A stretch of DNA of 6,218 nt from an uncultured Lachnospiraceae bacterium (GTDB lineage: Bacteria > Bacillota > Clostridia > Lachnospirales > Lachnospiraceae): positions 1 to 6,218 of the forward strand of contig CACZPG010000114.1 of assembly GCA_902782965.1 (NCBI GenBank). The letters are read 5' to 3'. The notes beneath the pieces are model-generated. The model was given only the letters and a program-made list of their open reading frames with translations. It was not told the DNA's origin and did not search any database. A program made the translations under genes and the position numbers. This document shows, piece by piece, positions 6,132-6,218 of the stretch (the first letter of the stretch is position 1; every line of letters starts with the position of its first letter).

Positions 6132-6160
6132 TATAATAGGAAACTGCGTTTCCTATTATA
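6132..6160. repeat. Palindromic repeat, copy 2, perfect 13-bp arms
   Basis: The left arm TATAATAGGAAAC (6132-6144) and right arm GTTTCCTATTATA (6148-6160) are perfect reverse complements around the loop TGC. The inner 15 bases are identical to copy 1 at 111-125, but here the stem is 7 pairs longer on each side. Beyond it, the T run 6125-6130 and the A run 6162-6167 could add six more A-T pairs after one G-T wobble. It begins one base after the terminator T run. It is noncoding and probably a dispersed repeat or a secondary hairpin. Confidence 0.75.
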
Positions 6161-6166
6161 TAAAAA

Positions 6167-6218
6167 ACGCTCCGCTAAGGATGCGTCTCGGCGCGCAAGG
6201 AAGATAGCTGCCTTTGGC
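6167..6218. repeat. GC-rich stem-loop cluster, cut by the window edge
   Basis: No open frame is supported here. ACGCTCC (6167-6173) can pair with GGA-T-GCGT (6179-6186) with a single bulged T and a GCTAA loop. The window then ends in GCC-TTT-GGC (6210-6218), which looks like the tip of another hairpin whose left arm would be the preceding bases from about 6193. The stretch is clearly richer in G and C than its surroundings. With the palindrome at 6132-6160 it may form one composite intergenic element. The boundaries are uncertain because the right side is missing. Confidence 0.45.

Noticed and set aside
111..6153. The two identical palindromes as ends of a transposon or genomic island enclosing the five genes.
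   Set aside because: They are in the same orientation by their TGC loop, no transposase or integrase lies between them, and the enclosed genes are core functions with independent promoters and terminators.
6167..6218. A partial tRNA gene in the GC-rich end of the window.
   Set aside because: No T-arm GTTCGA-like sequence, no anticodon arm of correct size and no cloverleaf spacing can be found; the dyads fit consecutive simple hairpins better.

Overview
The window looks like chromosomal DNA of a low-to-moderate GC Gram-positive bacterium, most likely a clostridium of the Lachnospiraceae type. The clues are strong AGGAGG-type ribosome binding sites, sigma-A style promoters, GTG and TTG starts beside ATG, a methionine aminopeptidase carrying an N-terminal SEC-C zinc motif, a CIRCE heat-shock operator and a DUF4867-like protein. 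The genus is inferred from general character only. There is no transposase, integrase, phage gene, CRISPR array, rRNA or tRNA.

Layout. Positions 1-172 hold a very good promoter and a structured leader, followed by map (173-1048, +), a single-gene unit. A perfect bidirectional terminator (1062-1098) is shared with a convergent gene for a tandem HD-GYP protein (1097-2356, -, TTG start). A 175-bp divergent region (2357-2531) carries two back-to-back promoters. One drives the HD-GYP gene leftward. The other drives lon rightward and has a near-perfect CIRCE element at its start point. lon (2532-4808) is followed after 3 bp by a rhomboid intramembrane protease gene (4812-5387), so an ATP-dependent soluble protease and a membrane protease share a transcript that is probably HrcA-controlled. 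After 80 bp without a convincing promoter or terminator comes a DUF4867-like cupin-type gene (5468-6088), closed by a strong terminator (6098-6130). The last 90 bases contain no gene but a series of stem-loops.

How the parts relate. Three of the five genes act in protein maturation or turnover: N-terminal Met removal, Lon degradation and rhomboid cleavage. The HD-GYP protein is a probable cyclic-di-GMP phosphodiesterase transcribed away from lon. Its link to proteolysis is only positional.

Most interesting points: (1) a CIRCE operator on lon-rhomboid, outside the classic groE/dnaK targets; (2) an identical 15-base palindrome at both ends of the window (111-125 and 6139-6153), pointing to a dispersed intergenic repeat, with further stem-loops after the second copy that are cut by the window edge; (3) a HD-GYP protein whose diverged first domain keeps every metal-ligand position; (4) mutually exclusive pairings in the map leader. 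I found no clearly new multi-gene system.
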